Assembly (NCBI RefSeq): GCF_036488675.1
Contig: NZ_CP133148.1
Coordinates: forward strand, 992,001-1,056,000
DNA: 64,000 nucleotides
Reading direction: 5' to 3'
Source: Sinorhizobium chiapasense
Lineage (GTDB): Bacteria; Pseudomonadota; Alphaproteobacteria; Rhizobiales; Rhizobiaceae
In this document: piece after piece, positions 18,801 to 28,017 of the stretch
Position numbering within the stretch: the stretch's first letter is position 1
Layout: each line of letters begins with the position of its first letter
Translations under genes and position numbers: made by a program
The notes under the pieces: generated by a model
Seen by the model: the letters and a program-made list of their open reading frames with translations, nothing else
What the model was told of the DNA's origin: nothing
Database searches by the model: none

Positions 18801-19538
18801 ATGTTTGATCTTTCCGGCCGCAAGGCTCTCGTCACCGGCGCATCCGGCGGCATCGGCGAGGAAATCGCCCGCATCCTGCACGCGCAGGGTGCCATTGTCG
18901 GCCTGCACGGCACCCGTGTCGAGAAGCTCGAAGCACTCGCCAACACGCTTGGCGAGCGTGTCCAGATCTTCCCTGCCAATCTTTCCGATCGCGCCGAAGT
19001 CAAGGCGCTTGGGGAGAAGGCTGAGGCTGAACTCGGCGGGGTCGATATCCTCGTCAACAATGCCGGCATCACCAAGGACGGGCTCTTCGTCCGCATGAGC
19101 GATGAAGACTGGGACAGCGTCATCGAGGTCAATCTCACGGCGGTCTTTCGACTGACCCGTGAGCTCACCCATCCGATGATGCGCCGCCGCTTCGGTCGCA
19201 TCATCAACATTACCTCCGTCGTCGGCGTTACCGGGAACCCCGGCCAGGCCAACTATTGTGCCTCGAAGGCCGGCATGATCGGCTTCTCCAAGTCGCTCGC
19301 GCAGGAAATCGCCACCCGCAACGTTACCGTCAACTGCGTCGCTCCGGGCTTCATCGAAAGTGCGATGACCGGTAAGCTCAACGATAAGCAGAAGGAAGGC
19401 ATCATGGGTGCTATCCCGATGCGGCGCATGGGCTCGGGTGCGGAGGTCGCTTCCGCGGTTGCATATCTTGCTTCGAGCGAAGCGGGCTATGTCACCGGGC
19501 AGACCATTCACGTCAATGGCGGCATGGCGATGATCTGA
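18801..19538 (+). CDS. fabG: 3-oxoacyl-ACP reductase
   Basis: 245 residues. SDR with TGASGGIG (12-19), NNAG at 86-89 and the Ser139-Tyr152-Lys156 triad (SVVGVTGNPGQANYCASKAG). NADPH-dependent reduction of 3-oxoacyl-ACP in the elongation cycle. The context fabD-fabG-acpP-fabF makes this the housekeeping FabG rather than one of the many SDR paralogs. Confidence 0.96.
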   Translation: MFDLSGRKALVTGASGGIGEEIARILHAQGAIVGLHGTRVEKLEALANTLGERVQIFPANLSDRAEVKALGEKAEAELGGVDILVNNAGITKDGLFVRMSDEDWDSVIEVNLTAVFRLTRELTHPMMRRRFGRIINITSVVGVTGNPGQANYCASKAGMIGFSKSLAQEIATRNVTVNCVAPGFIESAMTGKLNDKQKEGIMGAIPMRRMGSGAEVASAVAYLASSEAGYVTGQTIHVNGGMAMI

Positions 19539-19870
19539 TCCGGCATCGGTGAAGAACGGCGCGAGTGACCCGCCGCTGACACTTGGTTCGACACCTTCAC
19601 GGGTCGGTGCCAAATGCCTGAAATTCAATGTTGACCAAGCGAATGTCGGGCATTTTCGCCCTTTGCGGCAGACTTAAACCATGTTAATCGGGCCATGACT
19701 GTGCGCAGTCGACCGGTCCGGCCAGGTGTCCGGCAGCCCTTGCTGCCTTGGGTTTCCGCGGGTTCGGTTGGATGGATTGCCCGGCGGACCATCTTGGTCT
19801 ATCAGGCTTGATTGAACGTGACGGCGCCAAGAATGGCGCCGCAGAGAAACGAAGGTCGAGGAACTCCGAC
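19539..19870 (+). other. intergenic region upstream of acpP
   Basis: 332 nt between fabG and acpP. It probably holds a separate strong acpP promoter: TTGACC occurs at 19631, but a matching -10 is weak. A 7-bp hairpin CGGCGCC..GGCGCCG (19822-19841) lies in the acpP leader 30 nt before the ATG. No conserved ORF: the frame from 19748 merely runs into acpP. Confidence 0.5.
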
Positions 19871-20107
19871 ATGAGCGATATCGCAGAACGCGTGAAGAAA
19901 ATTGTTATTGATCATCTTGGCGTCGACGCCGAAAAGGTCAGCGAAGGCGCAAGCTTCATCGATGACCTCGGCGCGGACTCGCTCGACACCGTCGAACTGG
20001 TCATGGCATTTGAAGAAGAATTCGGTGTCGAGATCCCGGACGACGCGGCAGATTCGATCCTGACCGTCGGCGACGCCGTCAAGTTCATCGAGAAGGCTCA
20101 GGCCTGA
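19871..20107 (+). CDS. acpP: acyl carrier protein
   Basis: 78 residues. The phosphopantetheine attachment site is Ser37 in [12 protein letters not shown], with the acidic recognition helix after it. Carries growing acyl chains in the cytosol for phospholipid and lipid A synthesis. The preceding frame is open, but ACPs begin MSDIAERV as here. Two hairpins follow the gene (20129-20174), consistent with independent regulation of this abundant protein. Confidence 0.98.
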   Translation: MSDIAERVKKIVIDHLGVDAEKVSEGASFIDDLGADSLDTVELVMAFEEEFGVEIPDDAADSILTVGDAVKFIEKAQA

Positions 20108-20128
20108 TCTTTACGGTCCAGGCCGTTG

Positions 20129-20174
20129 ACGGGCCGCTTGTCGCGGCCCGTACCAGCCCAGGGAAGTGGGCTGG
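20129..20174 (+). promoter_or_regulatory. tandem hairpins between acpP and fabF
   Basis: Two adjacent perfect stems: 9 bp (20129-20137 with 20143-20151) and 8 bp (20153-20160 with 20167-20174). Neither is followed by a T tract. They may reduce read-through into fabF or stabilise the acpP mRNA 3' end, giving the ACP excess over FabF that the cell needs. Confidence 0.5.
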
Positions 20175-20325
20175 CCTGCGTCGACCGCGGGTCTCGATCA
20201 GCAAAGCGTTCCCGCCTTTCCCTCTGATCGTCACATGAGAAATTTACAATGGATGCACGGATCGGGGTCGTCACGCGTGGTCCGGTCCGGCTCTGGAACT
20301 GAACAGTCAGGGTGGGTCACGGGTT

Positions 20326-21591
20326 ATGAGACGTGTCGTTATCACCGGTACCGGCATGGTATCTCCTTTGGGTTGCGGAACCGAGGTCAGCTGGTCGCGT
20401 CTTGTCGCGGGCCAGAACGCTGCGCGCAAGGTCACCGAATTCGAGGTTGAGGATCTTCCTGCCAAGATCGCCTGCCGTATTCCTTTCGGCGACGGCTCGG
20501 ACGGCACCTTCAACGCTGACGACTGGATGGAGCCGAAGGAGCAGCGCAAGGTCGACCCCTTCATCGTTTATGCGATGGCGGCCGCGGACATGGCACTGGC
20601 CGATGCCGGCTGGAAGCCGGAAAGCGATGAGGACCAGATTGCGACCGGCGTGCTGATCGGCTCCGGCATCGGTGGTCTCGAGGGCATCGTCGATGCGGGC
20701 TATACGCTGCGCGACAAGGGCCCGCGTCGTATTTCTCCGTTCTTCATTCCCGGCCGCCTGATCAATCTCGCGTCGGGTCAGGTCTCCATTCGACATAAGC
20801 TGCGTGGCCCGAACCACTCGGTCGTGACAGCCTGCTCGACGGGCGCGCACGCGATCGGCGACGCGAGCCGGCTGATCGCGCTTGGCGATGCCGATGTGAT
20901 GGTGGCGGGTGGCACGGAATCGCCGATCTGCCGCATCTCGCTCGCAGGTTTCGCCGCCTGCAAGGCGCTTTCGACCCAGCACAATGACAACCCGGAAAAG
21001 GCATCGCGCCCCTATGACGCCGACCGCGACGGTTTCGTCATGGGTGAAGGCGCGGGGGTCGTCATCCTCGAAGAGCTGGAGCATGCGAAGGCACGCGGCG
21101 CCAAGATCTATGCGGAAATCGTCGGCTACGGTCTTTCCGGCGACGCCTTCCACATCACCGCCCCATCCGAGGACGGCGACGGTGCCTATCGTTGCATGCA
21201 GATGGCATTGAAGCGCGCCGGCCTGATGGCCGGCGACATCGACTATATCAATGCCCACGGAACCTCGACGATGGCCGATACGATCGAACTCGGCGCGGTC
21301 GAGCGGCTGGTCGGCAACAGCGCTTCCAAGATATCCATGTCCTCGACCAAGTCGGCAATCGGGCACCTGCTCGGCGCCGCGGGTGCGATCGAGGCGATCT
21401 TCTCGGCGCTTGCGATTCGCGACAATATTGCTCCGCCCACTCTCAACCTCGACAATCCCTCCGTGGAAACGAAGATCGATCTGGTGCCGCATGTCGCGCG
21501 CAAGAGGGAGATCAACGTCGCGCTGTCGAACTCCTTCGGTTTCGGTGGCACGAATGCCTCGCTGGTGCTGCGCCGCTATAACGGCGACTAA
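20326..21591 (+). CDS. fabF: 3-oxoacyl-ACP synthase II
   Basis: 421 residues. The Cys-His-His triad is Cys170 in VVTACSTGAHAIG, His in NAHGTST near 310 and His in IGHLLGAAG near 347. It condenses malonyl-ACP with acyl-ACP. The C-terminal NSFGFGGTNASLVL is intact. Followed by mltG on the same strand after 327 nt. Confidence 0.97.
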   Translation: MRRVVITGTGMVSPLGCGTEVSWSRLVAGQNAARKVTEFEVEDLPAKIACRIPFGDGSDGTFNADDWMEPKEQRKVDPFIVYAMAAADMALADAGWKPESDEDQIATGVLIGSGIGGLEGIVDAGYTLRDKGPRRISPFFIPGRLINLASGQVSIRHKLRGPNHSVVTACSTGAHAIGDASRLIALGDADVMVAGGTESPICRISLAGFAACKALSTQHNDNPEKASRPYDADRDGFVMGEGAGVVILEELEHAKARGAKIYAEIVGYGLSGDAFHITAPSEDGDGAYRCMQMALKRAGLMAGDIDYINAHGTSTMADTIELGAVERLVGNSASKISMSSTKSAIGHLLGAAGAIEAIFSALAIRDNIAPPTLNLDNPSVETKIDLVPHVARKREINVALSNSFGFGGTNASLVLRRYNGD

Positions 21592-21918
21592 GACCGGCTA
21601 CGCGACGCGATCGATCACGACGATTCTCGGCTGATGCTGCCGAGGATTGTCATCGCGTCGGAAAACCGCTTTCCGACCTCCGGCGCGGTTCAAACACCGG
21701 CTTGTGATCCTGCTTTTTGCCGCATTGCTCGCTACAAGCTGTAATCGGAGGATTCGCGGCCTGCTGGCGGCGACGCCGAGACTATGTTCGCGCAAGGCAT
21801 TTCTGACAAATTGTAGAACATCCATTGCTCTGACACATTCAGCTTGCCGTCGGTCTAAGCCGAAATTCGCATCGGTGGCAGCTCGATTGAAGTTGCGAAT
21901 TTCGGATTCGGGATAATC
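21592..21918 (+). other. intergenic region between fabF and mltG
   Basis: 327 nt. A 12-bp stem with wobbles (21620-21631 with 21639-21650) follows fabF by 28 nt and may be its terminator. A frame from TTG 21647 encodes 89 residues whose start resembles a lipoprotein signal (LLFAALLATSC), but no ribosome-binding site or conserved continuation supports it; I do not call it a gene. Confidence 0.5.
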
Positions 21919-23124
21919 GTGAGCGACTCAAACGATAACAGCGCGGTACAATTCGGCCGCAATGAAACCGGGAGCAACAGGCCGATCATCCCGAAATCGG
22001 CAAGCGAGGCCCTGCGCCCGGAAAAGGTTCCGCAACCGCCGAAGCGTTCCCGCAAAGCGCGGAGCCAGGTCGTCATCTTTCTCAATTTCGTGATGACGGT
22101 CATCGTCTTCGTGGCGCTCGCAGCCGCCGGCGCGGTCTATTATGCGATGCACGAATACGAAAAGCCCGGCCCGCTGGAGGCCAACAAGAACTTCATTGTT
22201 CGCAGTGGCGCGGGCATCAGCGAAATTGCCAGCGGCCTTGAGCGCAACAACATCATTACCGACGGCCGCGTGTTCCGTTTCGTGTCTGAAGCCTATCTCG
22301 ACAACGAAACGCTCAAGGCGGGTGAATACGAAATCAAGGCCGGATCGTCGATGCAGGAAATCATGCAACTGCTGAAGTCCGGTAAGTCGATCCTGTACTC
22401 CGTTTCGCTTCCGGAGGGACTGACAGTCAGGCAGATGTTCAACAGGCTCGCCGACGATTCGGTGCTGGTCGGCGACTTGCCGCAAGATCTACCGTCGGAG
22501 GGCACGCTCAAGCCGGACACCTACAAGTTCACCCGCGGCACCAAGCGTGCCGAGATCGTCCAGCAGATGATCGCAGCGCAGAAGGCTCTGGTCGATCAGA
22601 TCTGGGAAATGCGCGACCCCGATCTTCCGGTCTCTACCGTCGAGGAGTTCGTGACGCTCGCCTCGATCGTCGAAAAGGAAACGGGCCGTGCGGACGAGCG
22701 GCCGCGCGTGGCGTCGGTCTTTATCAACCGCCTCGAAAAGGGCATGCGGCTGCAATCCGACCCCACGATCATCTACGGCATCTTCGGCGGGGAGGGGAAA
22801 CCGGCGGACCGGGCAATCCTCAAGTCGGACCTTGATAAGGAGACGCCTTACAACACCTATCTCATCAAAGGTTTGCCGCCGACCCCGATTGCTAATCCAG
22901 GCCGCGCGGCACTTGAAGCCGTCGCCAACCCTTCGCGCACGCCGGAACTTTATTTCGTGGCGGACGGAACAGGCGGCCATGTCTTTGCCGCGACGTTGGA
23001 CGAGCACAACGCCAACGTAACGCGTTGGAGAAAGCTCGAAGCGGAGAAAGCGGCAGAGGCAGCGAAGGCGGCAGAGGCCGCCAAAACCGCCGAGCCGACG
23101 GTGACGCCGGCCGAGGCGCAGTAA
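21919..23124 (+). CDS. mltG: endolytic murein transglycosylase MltG
   Basis: 401 residues from a GTG start. A cytosolic N-terminus of about 50 residues leads to one transmembrane helix (50-75), a LysM-like subdomain and the YceG catalytic domain with the essential Glu in TLASIVEKETG near residue 253, then SDPTIIYG and TPYNTYLIKGLPPTPI. It cleaves nascent peptidoglycan to end glycan strands. The last 30 residues are an Ala/Glu repeat tail (AEAAKAAEAAKTAEP), probably disordered. Reading order fabF-mltG-yicC-gmk. Confidence 0.93.
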   Translation: MSDSNDNSAVQFGRNETGSNRPIIPKSASEALRPEKVPQPPKRSRKARSQVVIFLNFVMTVIVFVALAAAGAVYYAMHEYEKPGPLEANKNFIVRSGAGISEIASGLERNNIITDGRVFRFVSEAYLDNETLKAGEYEIKAGSSMQEIMQLLKSGKSILYSVSLPEGLTVRQMFNRLADDSVLVGDLPQDLPSEGTLKPDTYKFTRGTKRAEIVQQMIAAQKALVDQIWEMRDPDLPVSTVEEFVTLASIVEKETGRADERPRVASVFINRLEKGMRLQSDPTIIYGIFGGEGKPADRAILKSDLDKETPYNTYLIKGLPPTPIANPGRAALEAVANPSRTPELYFVADGTGGHVFAATLDEHNANVTRWRKLEAEKAAEAAKAAEAAKTAEPTVTPAEAQ

Positions 23125-23205
23125 CAGGCCCTTATTGTGGACGGACAGGGCGCGGCGCGGATATCCCTTGCGGGATGCCGCGCCGTCGCCCTATTGCTTT
23201 TGCGA

Positions 23206-23310
23206 CTGCAGTGCCGTGCGTCTCCTCAGATGCATAAGGGTCGCCGTCGCACTTTGAAACGCTGCATCGTTCGTCCTCAAATCGGCGCCGATTTCAGGAA
23301 ACATGCAGCA
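23206..23310 (-). repeat. RIME-like mosaic repeat, family A, copy 3 (inverted)
   Basis: Reverse-oriented copy: CTGCAGTGCCGTGCGTCTCC at the left, CACTTTGAAACGCTGCAT in the middle and GATTTCAGGAAACATGCAGC at the right. It is more diverged than copies 1 and 2. It occupies the mltG-yicC gap and ends 6 nt before the yicC Shine-Dalgarno. Confidence 0.82.
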
Positions 23311-23326
23311 GCGGACGGAGGTGATG

Positions 23327-24214
23327 ATGCCGCTCCAATCGATGACTGGCTTTGCGAGGAGAGAAGGCAGCAGCGGACGCCATCGCTGGGCGTGGGAATT
23401 GCGGTCGGTCAACGGCAAAGGGCTCGATGTTCGCCTCCGCCTGCCGCAGGGTCTTGAACGCTTCGAGCCCGACTGTCGGCGCCTTGCCTCCGAATATTTC
23501 GCCCGCGGTAATCTGCAGATCGGCCTCAATGTCAGCGGGGGCGAGGCTGGCGTCGAGGCCGTCGTCAACCAGGCTGCGTTGTCCGCAGTATTGAGGCTGC
23601 GCGAGCAGCTTGGTGATCTCGTCGATCCGGCGCCGCTGAAGTTCGACACGTTGCTCTCGATCCGCGGCATCGTCGACTTTCGGGAGCCGGAAGAAAGCGA
23701 AAGCGAGCGTGCCGCGCGCGACGCCGATATCCTTTCCGGCTTGGCGCTCGCCCTTGGAGACCTGCGGTCCATGCGTGAGGAGGAGGGGGCGGCGCTCGGC
23801 CAGATCCTGCTTGCGCATGTGGATCGCGTCGAGCAACTGACGGCCGGCGTGGAGAGCGACCCGTCCCGGAGCCCTTCGGCGATCGCCGAACGGCTGGCGC
23901 AGCAAGTCGCGCTTCTGATGGAGGGCGTGTCCTCCCTCGACCGCGAAAGACTGCATGCCGAGGTGGCACTGCTTGCCACGAAGGCGGACCTCAGAGAGGA
24001 AATCGACCGTCTCGGTTCGCATGTCGCCGCTGCTCGCGACCTTCTCGCAAAGGGCGGTCCCGTCGGCCGCAAGCTGGATTTCCTGGCACAGGAATTTAAC
24101 CGCGAATCGAATACGATCTGCTCGAAATCGAATGCCGCCGCGGTCTCGGCCGCCGGAATCGAGTTGAAGGTCGTGATCGATCAGTTTCGCGAGCAGGTTC
24201 AGAATCTGGAGTAA
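23327..24214 (+). CDS. yicC: YicC/YloC family endoribonuclease
   Basis: 295 residues from MPLQSMTGFARREG; GGAGG lies 5 nt before this ATG, while two earlier ATGs (23303, 23324) are worse placed. Features: N-terminal SMTGFAR and ELRSVNGKGLDVRLRLP, and C-terminal GRKLDFLAQEFNRESNTICSKS, the defining phrases of the family. E. coli YicC is a metal-dependent RNase acting on RNA including RyhB. gmk begins 4 nt after the stop, the usual neighbour. Confidence 0.93.
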   Translation: MPLQSMTGFARREGSSGRHRWAWELRSVNGKGLDVRLRLPQGLERFEPDCRRLASEYFARGNLQIGLNVSGGEAGVEAVVNQAALSAVLRLREQLGDLVDPAPLKFDTLLSIRGIVDFREPEESESERAARDADILSGLALALGDLRSMREEEGAALGQILLAHVDRVEQLTAGVESDPSRSPSAIAERLAQQVALLMEGVSSLDRERLHAEVALLATKADLREEIDRLGSHVAAARDLLAKGGPVGRKLDFLAQEFNRESNTICSKSNAAAVSAAGIELKVVIDQFREQVQNLE

Positions 24215-24217
24215 GAC

Positions 24218-24877
24218 ATGAAACCGGCGACCGCTTCGCCCATCAAGATTGCCCGCCGTGGGTTGATGCTCGTGATTTCGTCGCCGTCCGGTGCCGGTAA
24301 GTCGACGATCGCTCGCAACCTGCTCGAGGCCGATCCGGAACTCAGCATCTCGGTGAGCGTGACGACGCGCGCGCGACGGCCGAGCGAAATCGAGGGACGG
24401 CATTACTTTTTCAAGACAGTCCGCGAATTCGAGGCGCTGCGAGCGACGGACTCGCTCCTCGAATGGGCGGAGGTGCACGGCAACTTCTATGGAACGCCGC
24501 GTGATGCCGTCGAGGCAGCGATGGCCGAAGGTCGAGACATGCTCTTCGACATCGATTGGCAGGGCGCCCAGCAATTGCAGGAAAAGATGGGCGGGGATGT
24601 CGTCTCGATCTTCATTCTGCCGCCGTCCATGGCCGAACTGCAGTCGCGGCTGCACCGGCGCGCCGAGGACAGCGAGGAAGTGATTGCGACCCGGCTCGCG
24701 AATTCACGCGCAGAGATCGAGCATTGGCGCGAATACGACTATATCGTCGTCAACGACGATCTTGATCGGGCGTTCTCTGCCGTCCGGGCGATCGTGGACG
24801 CCGAACGCCTGCGCCGTGACCGCCGTCCCGGTCTGTTCGAGTTCGTCAACGGACTGCTGACGGAAAACCCCTTCTAA
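24218..24877 (+). CDS. gmk: guanylate kinase
   Basis: 219 residues. The P-loop [10 protein letters not shown] (21-30) and the GMP-binding stretch [16 protein letters not shown] are intact. Phosphorylates GMP to GDP in the cytosol. Placed immediately after yicC, as in many Proteobacteria; the convergent rsmA ends 29 nt downstream. Confidence 0.97.
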   Translation: MKPATASPIKIARRGLMLVISSPSGAGKSTIARNLLEADPELSISVSVTTRARRPSEIEGRHYFFKTVREFEALRATDSLLEWAEVHGNFYGTPRDAVEAAMAEGRDMLFDIDWQGAQQLQEKMGGDVVSIFILPPSMAELQSRLHRRAEDSEEVIATRLANSRAEIEHWREYDYIVVNDDLDRAFSAVRAIVDAERLRRDRRPGLFEFVNGLLTENPF

Positions 24878-24905
24878 TCGAGCGGGGCGTCTCTGAACTG
24901 ACCGT

Positions 24906-25736
24906 CTAACCGCTGAGGCAATTCGCCAGTCGGCAGAATTCCTCGACCGTCAGCGTTTCGGCGCGTCTTTGGGGATCGATGTCGGCCCTTGCCAGCAGCG
25001 TCTCGCCACCCACGATTTTCAGACTCTGGCGCAGCATTTTACGGCGTTGGCCGAATGCGGCCTGCGTCACTTTTTCGAGGGCCGCGACAGAGCAGGGGAT
25101 CGGCTCGGCGATCGGTTCCAGATGGACGACTGACGAAGTGACCTTGGGCGGCGGCGTGAAGGCTTGTGGTGAAACATCGAAAGCCATGCGCGCTTTCGTT
25201 CGCCAGCCACAGAGGACGCCCAGGCGGCCATAGTGATCATCGTCCGCTCCCGCGACGATCCGCAGGCCAACCTCGCGCTGGAACATCAGCGTCATCGATT
25301 GCCAGAAGGGCGGCCATTGCTCCGGCAGCAGCCAGTTGACGAGAAGCTGCGTGCCGACGTTGTAGGGCAGGTTTGCAATGATGCGCACCGGACCGTCGGC
25401 GAGCGTTTCGAAAGGGACTTTGAGCGCGTCGGCCTCGATCACATCGAGCCGGCCCGGATAGTGGGCGGCGATTTCGGCGAGTGCCGGCAGGCAACGCGCG
25501 TCGCGTTCGATCGCCACGACTTTCGTGGCGCCCAGCGCCAGGATCGCCCGCGTAAGGCCACCCGGTCCCGGTCCGACTTCGATGACCGTCACGCCGTCGA
25601 GCGGACCGGCCGTGCGCGCGATCTTCTGGGTGAGATTGAGATCCAGCAGGAAATTCTGACCGAGCGCCTTCTTCGCGTCGAGACCGTGACGCTGGATGAC
25701 CTCTCTGAGGGGCGGCAGACCGTCGAGTGCCGCCAT
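24906..25736 (-). CDS. rsmA: 16S rRNA (adenine(1518)-N6/adenine(1519)-N6)-dimethyltransferase
   Basis: 276 residues. SAM-binding motif [16 protein letters not shown], preceded by [11 protein letters not shown], and catalytic motif [11 protein letters not shown]. Dimethylates the two adenosines in helix 45 of 16S rRNA late in 30S assembly. Overlaps the upstream pdxA stop by one base (TGATG), so it is translationally coupled to pdxA. Also known as ksgA. Confidence 0.97.
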   Translation of the reverse strand: MAALDGLPPLREVIQRHGLDAKKALGQNFLLDLNLTQKIARTAGPLDGVTVIEVGPGPGGLTRAILALGATKVVAIERDARCLPALAEIAAHYPGRLDVIEADALKVPFETLADGPVRIIANLPYNVGTQLLVNWLLPEQWPPFWQSMTLMFQREVGLRIVAGADDDHYGRLGVLCGWRTKARMAFDVSPQAFTPPPKVTSSVVHLEPIAEPIPCSVAALEKVTQAAFGQRRKMLRQSLKIVGGETLLARADIDPQRRAETLTVEEFCRLANCLSG

Positions 25737-26764
25737 CAGCGATGCGCCCCTTCCGTATTGGCGGCGAGCTCGGCCGCAAGGCGAAGTGCTGCCAGCAGGC
25801 TGTCTTCGCGCGCGATGCCTTTTCCGGCGATGCCGAAAGCGGTGCCGTGGTCCGGCGACGTTCTGATGAAGGGCAGCCCCAGCGTGACATTCACGCTGTC
25901 GTCAAAGCCGAGCGCCTTCGCCGGTATCAATGCCTGATCGTGATACATGCAGATCGCGGCGTCGTATGTCTCCCTCGCACGGTCGTGGAACATGGTATCG
26001 GCCGGCAGCGGGCCGACGACATCCAGTCCGTCGGCACGGAGCCGGTCGATGACCGGGCGGATGAGTGCATCGTCCTCGAGGCCGAGCGCACCGCCTTCTC
26101 CCGCATGCGGGTTGAGGCCGGCAACAGCAAGGCGCGGCCTCGACAGGCCGAAGCGGTCCCGGAGATCGGCAGCCGTTATCGTTAAGGTTTGGCGGATCAG
26201 TTCCTGCGTCAGCGCGCCGGGAACATCCTTGAGCGGAATATGGATCGTGACGGGAACCGCGCGCAGCTTTGGTCCGGCCAGCATCATCACCGGCAGCACG
26301 GGCGTCCCGGTTGCCTTCTCCGCGAGGTTCGCCAGGTATTCGGTGTGACCAGGAAAGCGGAAACCGGCCTCGTAGAGCACAGCCTTTGCAATTGGGTTGG
26401 TGGCTACGGCCGTTGCTTCGCCGGCCATGACGAGCCGCACGGCGGTGTCGATGGCGGCGGTGACCGCGGAGGCGTTGGCCACATCGGGCTGGCCTGCGAC
26501 GACCGGAGCCGGGCAGAGCACCGGCAATACCGGCAATGCGTCCGGGAAGACCGCGCAGGCGCCAAGGCAATCGGTTTCCGTCATCCGCACCGCTTGGCCG
26601 AGCGACTTTGCGCGGGCCGAAAGCACCGAAGGATCGCCAATCAGGAGGAAGGGCGGCGTCGCCCGCGTCTCGCGCCTTGCCCACACGGCCAGGCTGATGT
26701 CCGGGCCAATACCGGCCGGGTCGCCCATCGTCAGGGCGATCGGCCTGCCGTTCGTCTTGTTCAT
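25736..26764 (-). CDS. pdxA: 4-hydroxythreonine-4-phosphate dehydrogenase
   Basis: 342 residues. Metal-ligand histidines appear in [18 protein letters not shown] and MYHDQALIP; the N-terminus [11 protein letters not shown] is diagnostic. NAD-dependent step of pyridoxal 5'-phosphate synthesis. It lies between the SurA-like gene (9 nt gap) and rsmA (1-nt overlap), the classic surA-pdxA-rsmA order. Confidence 0.96.
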   Translation of the reverse strand: MNKTNGRPIALTMGDPAGIGPDISLAVWARRETRATPPFLLIGDPSVLSARAKSLGQAVRMTETDCLGACAVFPDALPVLPVLCPAPVVAGQPDVANASAVTAAIDTAVRLVMAGEATAVATNPIAKAVLYEAGFRFPGHTEYLANLAEKATGTPVLPVMMLAGPKLRAVPVTIHIPLKDVPGALTQELIRQTLTITAADLRDRFGLSRPRLAVAGLNPHAGEGGALGLEDDALIRPVIDRLRADGLDVVGPLPADTMFHDRARETYDAAICMYHDQALIPAKALGFDDSVNVTLGLPFIRTSPDHGTAFGIAGKGIAREDSLLAALRLAAELAANTEGAHR

Positions 26765-26773
26765 GGTCGCCCG

Positions 26774-27712
26774 TTACTTGTTGACGATCTGCGCCTTCTC
26801 ACGCAGTTCTTCGAGGTACTTCGCGCTGTTAGGGTCTTCGCCGCCGGCCTTCTTTTTGCCGAGGTCCTCCGCACGGAAGACGATTTCAGCGGCCGTATCG
26901 TCGTTGACCTGACGCTTCTTGCAGATTGCAAGATACTCAACGCCCTTCTCGGTGACGCGCGTGCCGGTCGTCATGCCGTCGCCAGCCTTTTCGACGAGCG
27001 GCTTCCAATCTTCCGGCAATTGCTGGGCAAGCACGCGGCCGAGGCTGCGAATCGACACGTCGCGATAGTTGGCTGCGAAGACCTTGGATGTCTCACAACC
27101 CGGGAACTCAGACCGCGAAGCGTTTGCTTCAGCCTGCCGTTTTGCCGTGATCGCGCCGCGCTTGGATTCCGGGATGACGAAGATGACCTGCTGGAGGAAA
27201 TATTCCGTCGTCACAGGCTTGTTGCCGCCGCCCTCCATCATGCGCTTCACAAGGTCGCCGCCGGTCAGGCGATTGGCATTGCCGTAGCGGAAATTGACGA
27301 CGCGAGGCCAACTCATCTGGACAGCGATATACTGCTTGAAATGATCGACGCCGACACCGGACTGGTCGAGGATCTTGCCGAGTTGCTCGGGCGACATCTT
27401 GTTTCCAGCGGCAAATCGCGCAAAGGCGGCGTCAACGTCCTGGGTACTGACCGACTGCTGGACGCGGGCGATCTCGCCGCGCTTCAGCACTTCGTCGATA
27501 AGCTGCTGCTTCGCTTCCTCTGCGCCGCCTCCTTGGCGTTGGAGGCGAAGGAAGGCCACGCGCTTTGCGATGTCGCCGGAAGTGATTACGACATTGTTGA
27601 CGATCACCTTGACCCCGCTCGCGGCCTGTGCCGGTGCGCATACAGCGACGCTCAGCGTGCCGGCAAGCACCAGCGCCGACATCACCCTCAAGATCGATTT
27701 CCCGCCCATCAT
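26774..27712 (-). CDS. SurA-like periplasmic chaperone / peptidylprolyl isomerase family protein
   Basis: 312 residues with a Sec signal peptide, cleavage likely after AQA near residue 31; AAGGAA precedes tandem ATGs, so codon 2 may be the real start. The N-terminal domain (VVITSGDIAKRVAFLRLQ..AKQQLIDEVLKR) is the SurA_N chaperone fold that binds unfolded outer-membrane proteins. The following part lacks a recognisable canonical parvulin signature, so isomerase activity is doubtful. It lies between lptD and pdxA, where surA is found in E. coli, supporting a role in OMP (LptD) assembly. Confidence 0.82.
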   Translation of the reverse strand: MMGGKSILRVMSALVLAGTLSVAVCAPAQAASGVKVIVNNVVITSGDIAKRVAFLRLQRQGGGAEEAKQQLIDEVLKRGEIARVQQSVSTQDVDAAFARFAAGNKMSPEQLGKILDQSGVGVDHFKQYIAVQMSWPRVVNFRYGNANRLTGGDLVKRMMEGGGNKPVTTEYFLQQVIFVIPESKRGAITAKRQAEANASRSEFPGCETSKVFAANYRDVSIRSLGRVLAQQLPEDWKPLVEKAGDGMTTGTRVTEKGVEYLAICKKRQVNDDTAAEIVFRAEDLGKKKAGGEDPNSAKYLEELREKAQIVNK

Positions 27713-28017
27713 ATTTCCTTGTCCGTCCCGCGCCCCAACCGCCTGTGGTCCGCGTCGGACCGCCAGCCTGCGCCTTCCCTGTGCCAGTTGGAGGAAATGC
27801 ATAATACATGCGGCCAAACGATGACAAGACCACATGATCAACCTTTAAGTGCTGCGCGTCTTCGGGAGCCGCAGCAGACAGAATAAAGTTACAGGCGTCC
27901 GCCTAGAGCATCCCGCTTTCAAGTGGAATTGCTGAAAGCGGATAAGATGCTCTGGAATCAAGGTGCTCGAGCGTCCTTCGTGCGTTCATTTGAACCCACA
28001 GCGCTTAGGCCTGGACC
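27713..28017. other. intergenic region lptD to SurA-like gene
   Basis: 305 nt within an otherwise tight minus-strand operon. 27904-28006 is a family-B mosaic repeat adjoining the lptD stop. The remaining 190 nt upstream of the SurA-like gene may hold a promoter; none is obvious. The frame extending upstream of the SurA-like start shows no conserved sequence. Confidence 0.55.
27904..28006 (+). repeat. RIME-like mosaic repeat, family B, copy 2
   Basis: CTAGAGCATCCCGCTTTCAA..GATGCTCTGG, the linker CAAGGTGCTCGAGCGTCC and GTGCGTTCATTTGAACCCAC; close to copy 1 at 3017-3118 with scattered changes. It sits just after the lptD stop and separates it from the downstream SurA-like gene. Confidence 0.86.

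Noticed and set aside
21647..21916. 89-residue frame with a lipoprotein-like start (LLFAALLATSC) between fabF and mltG
   Set aside because: Needs a TTG start without a Shine-Dalgarno, and the rest has no conserved or compositional sign of a real protein. Conservation in relatives would change this.
26189..27886. 565-residue frame on the plus strand across pdxA and the SurA-like gene
   Set aside because: Shadow of two well-supported minus-strand genes, with no domain of its own.
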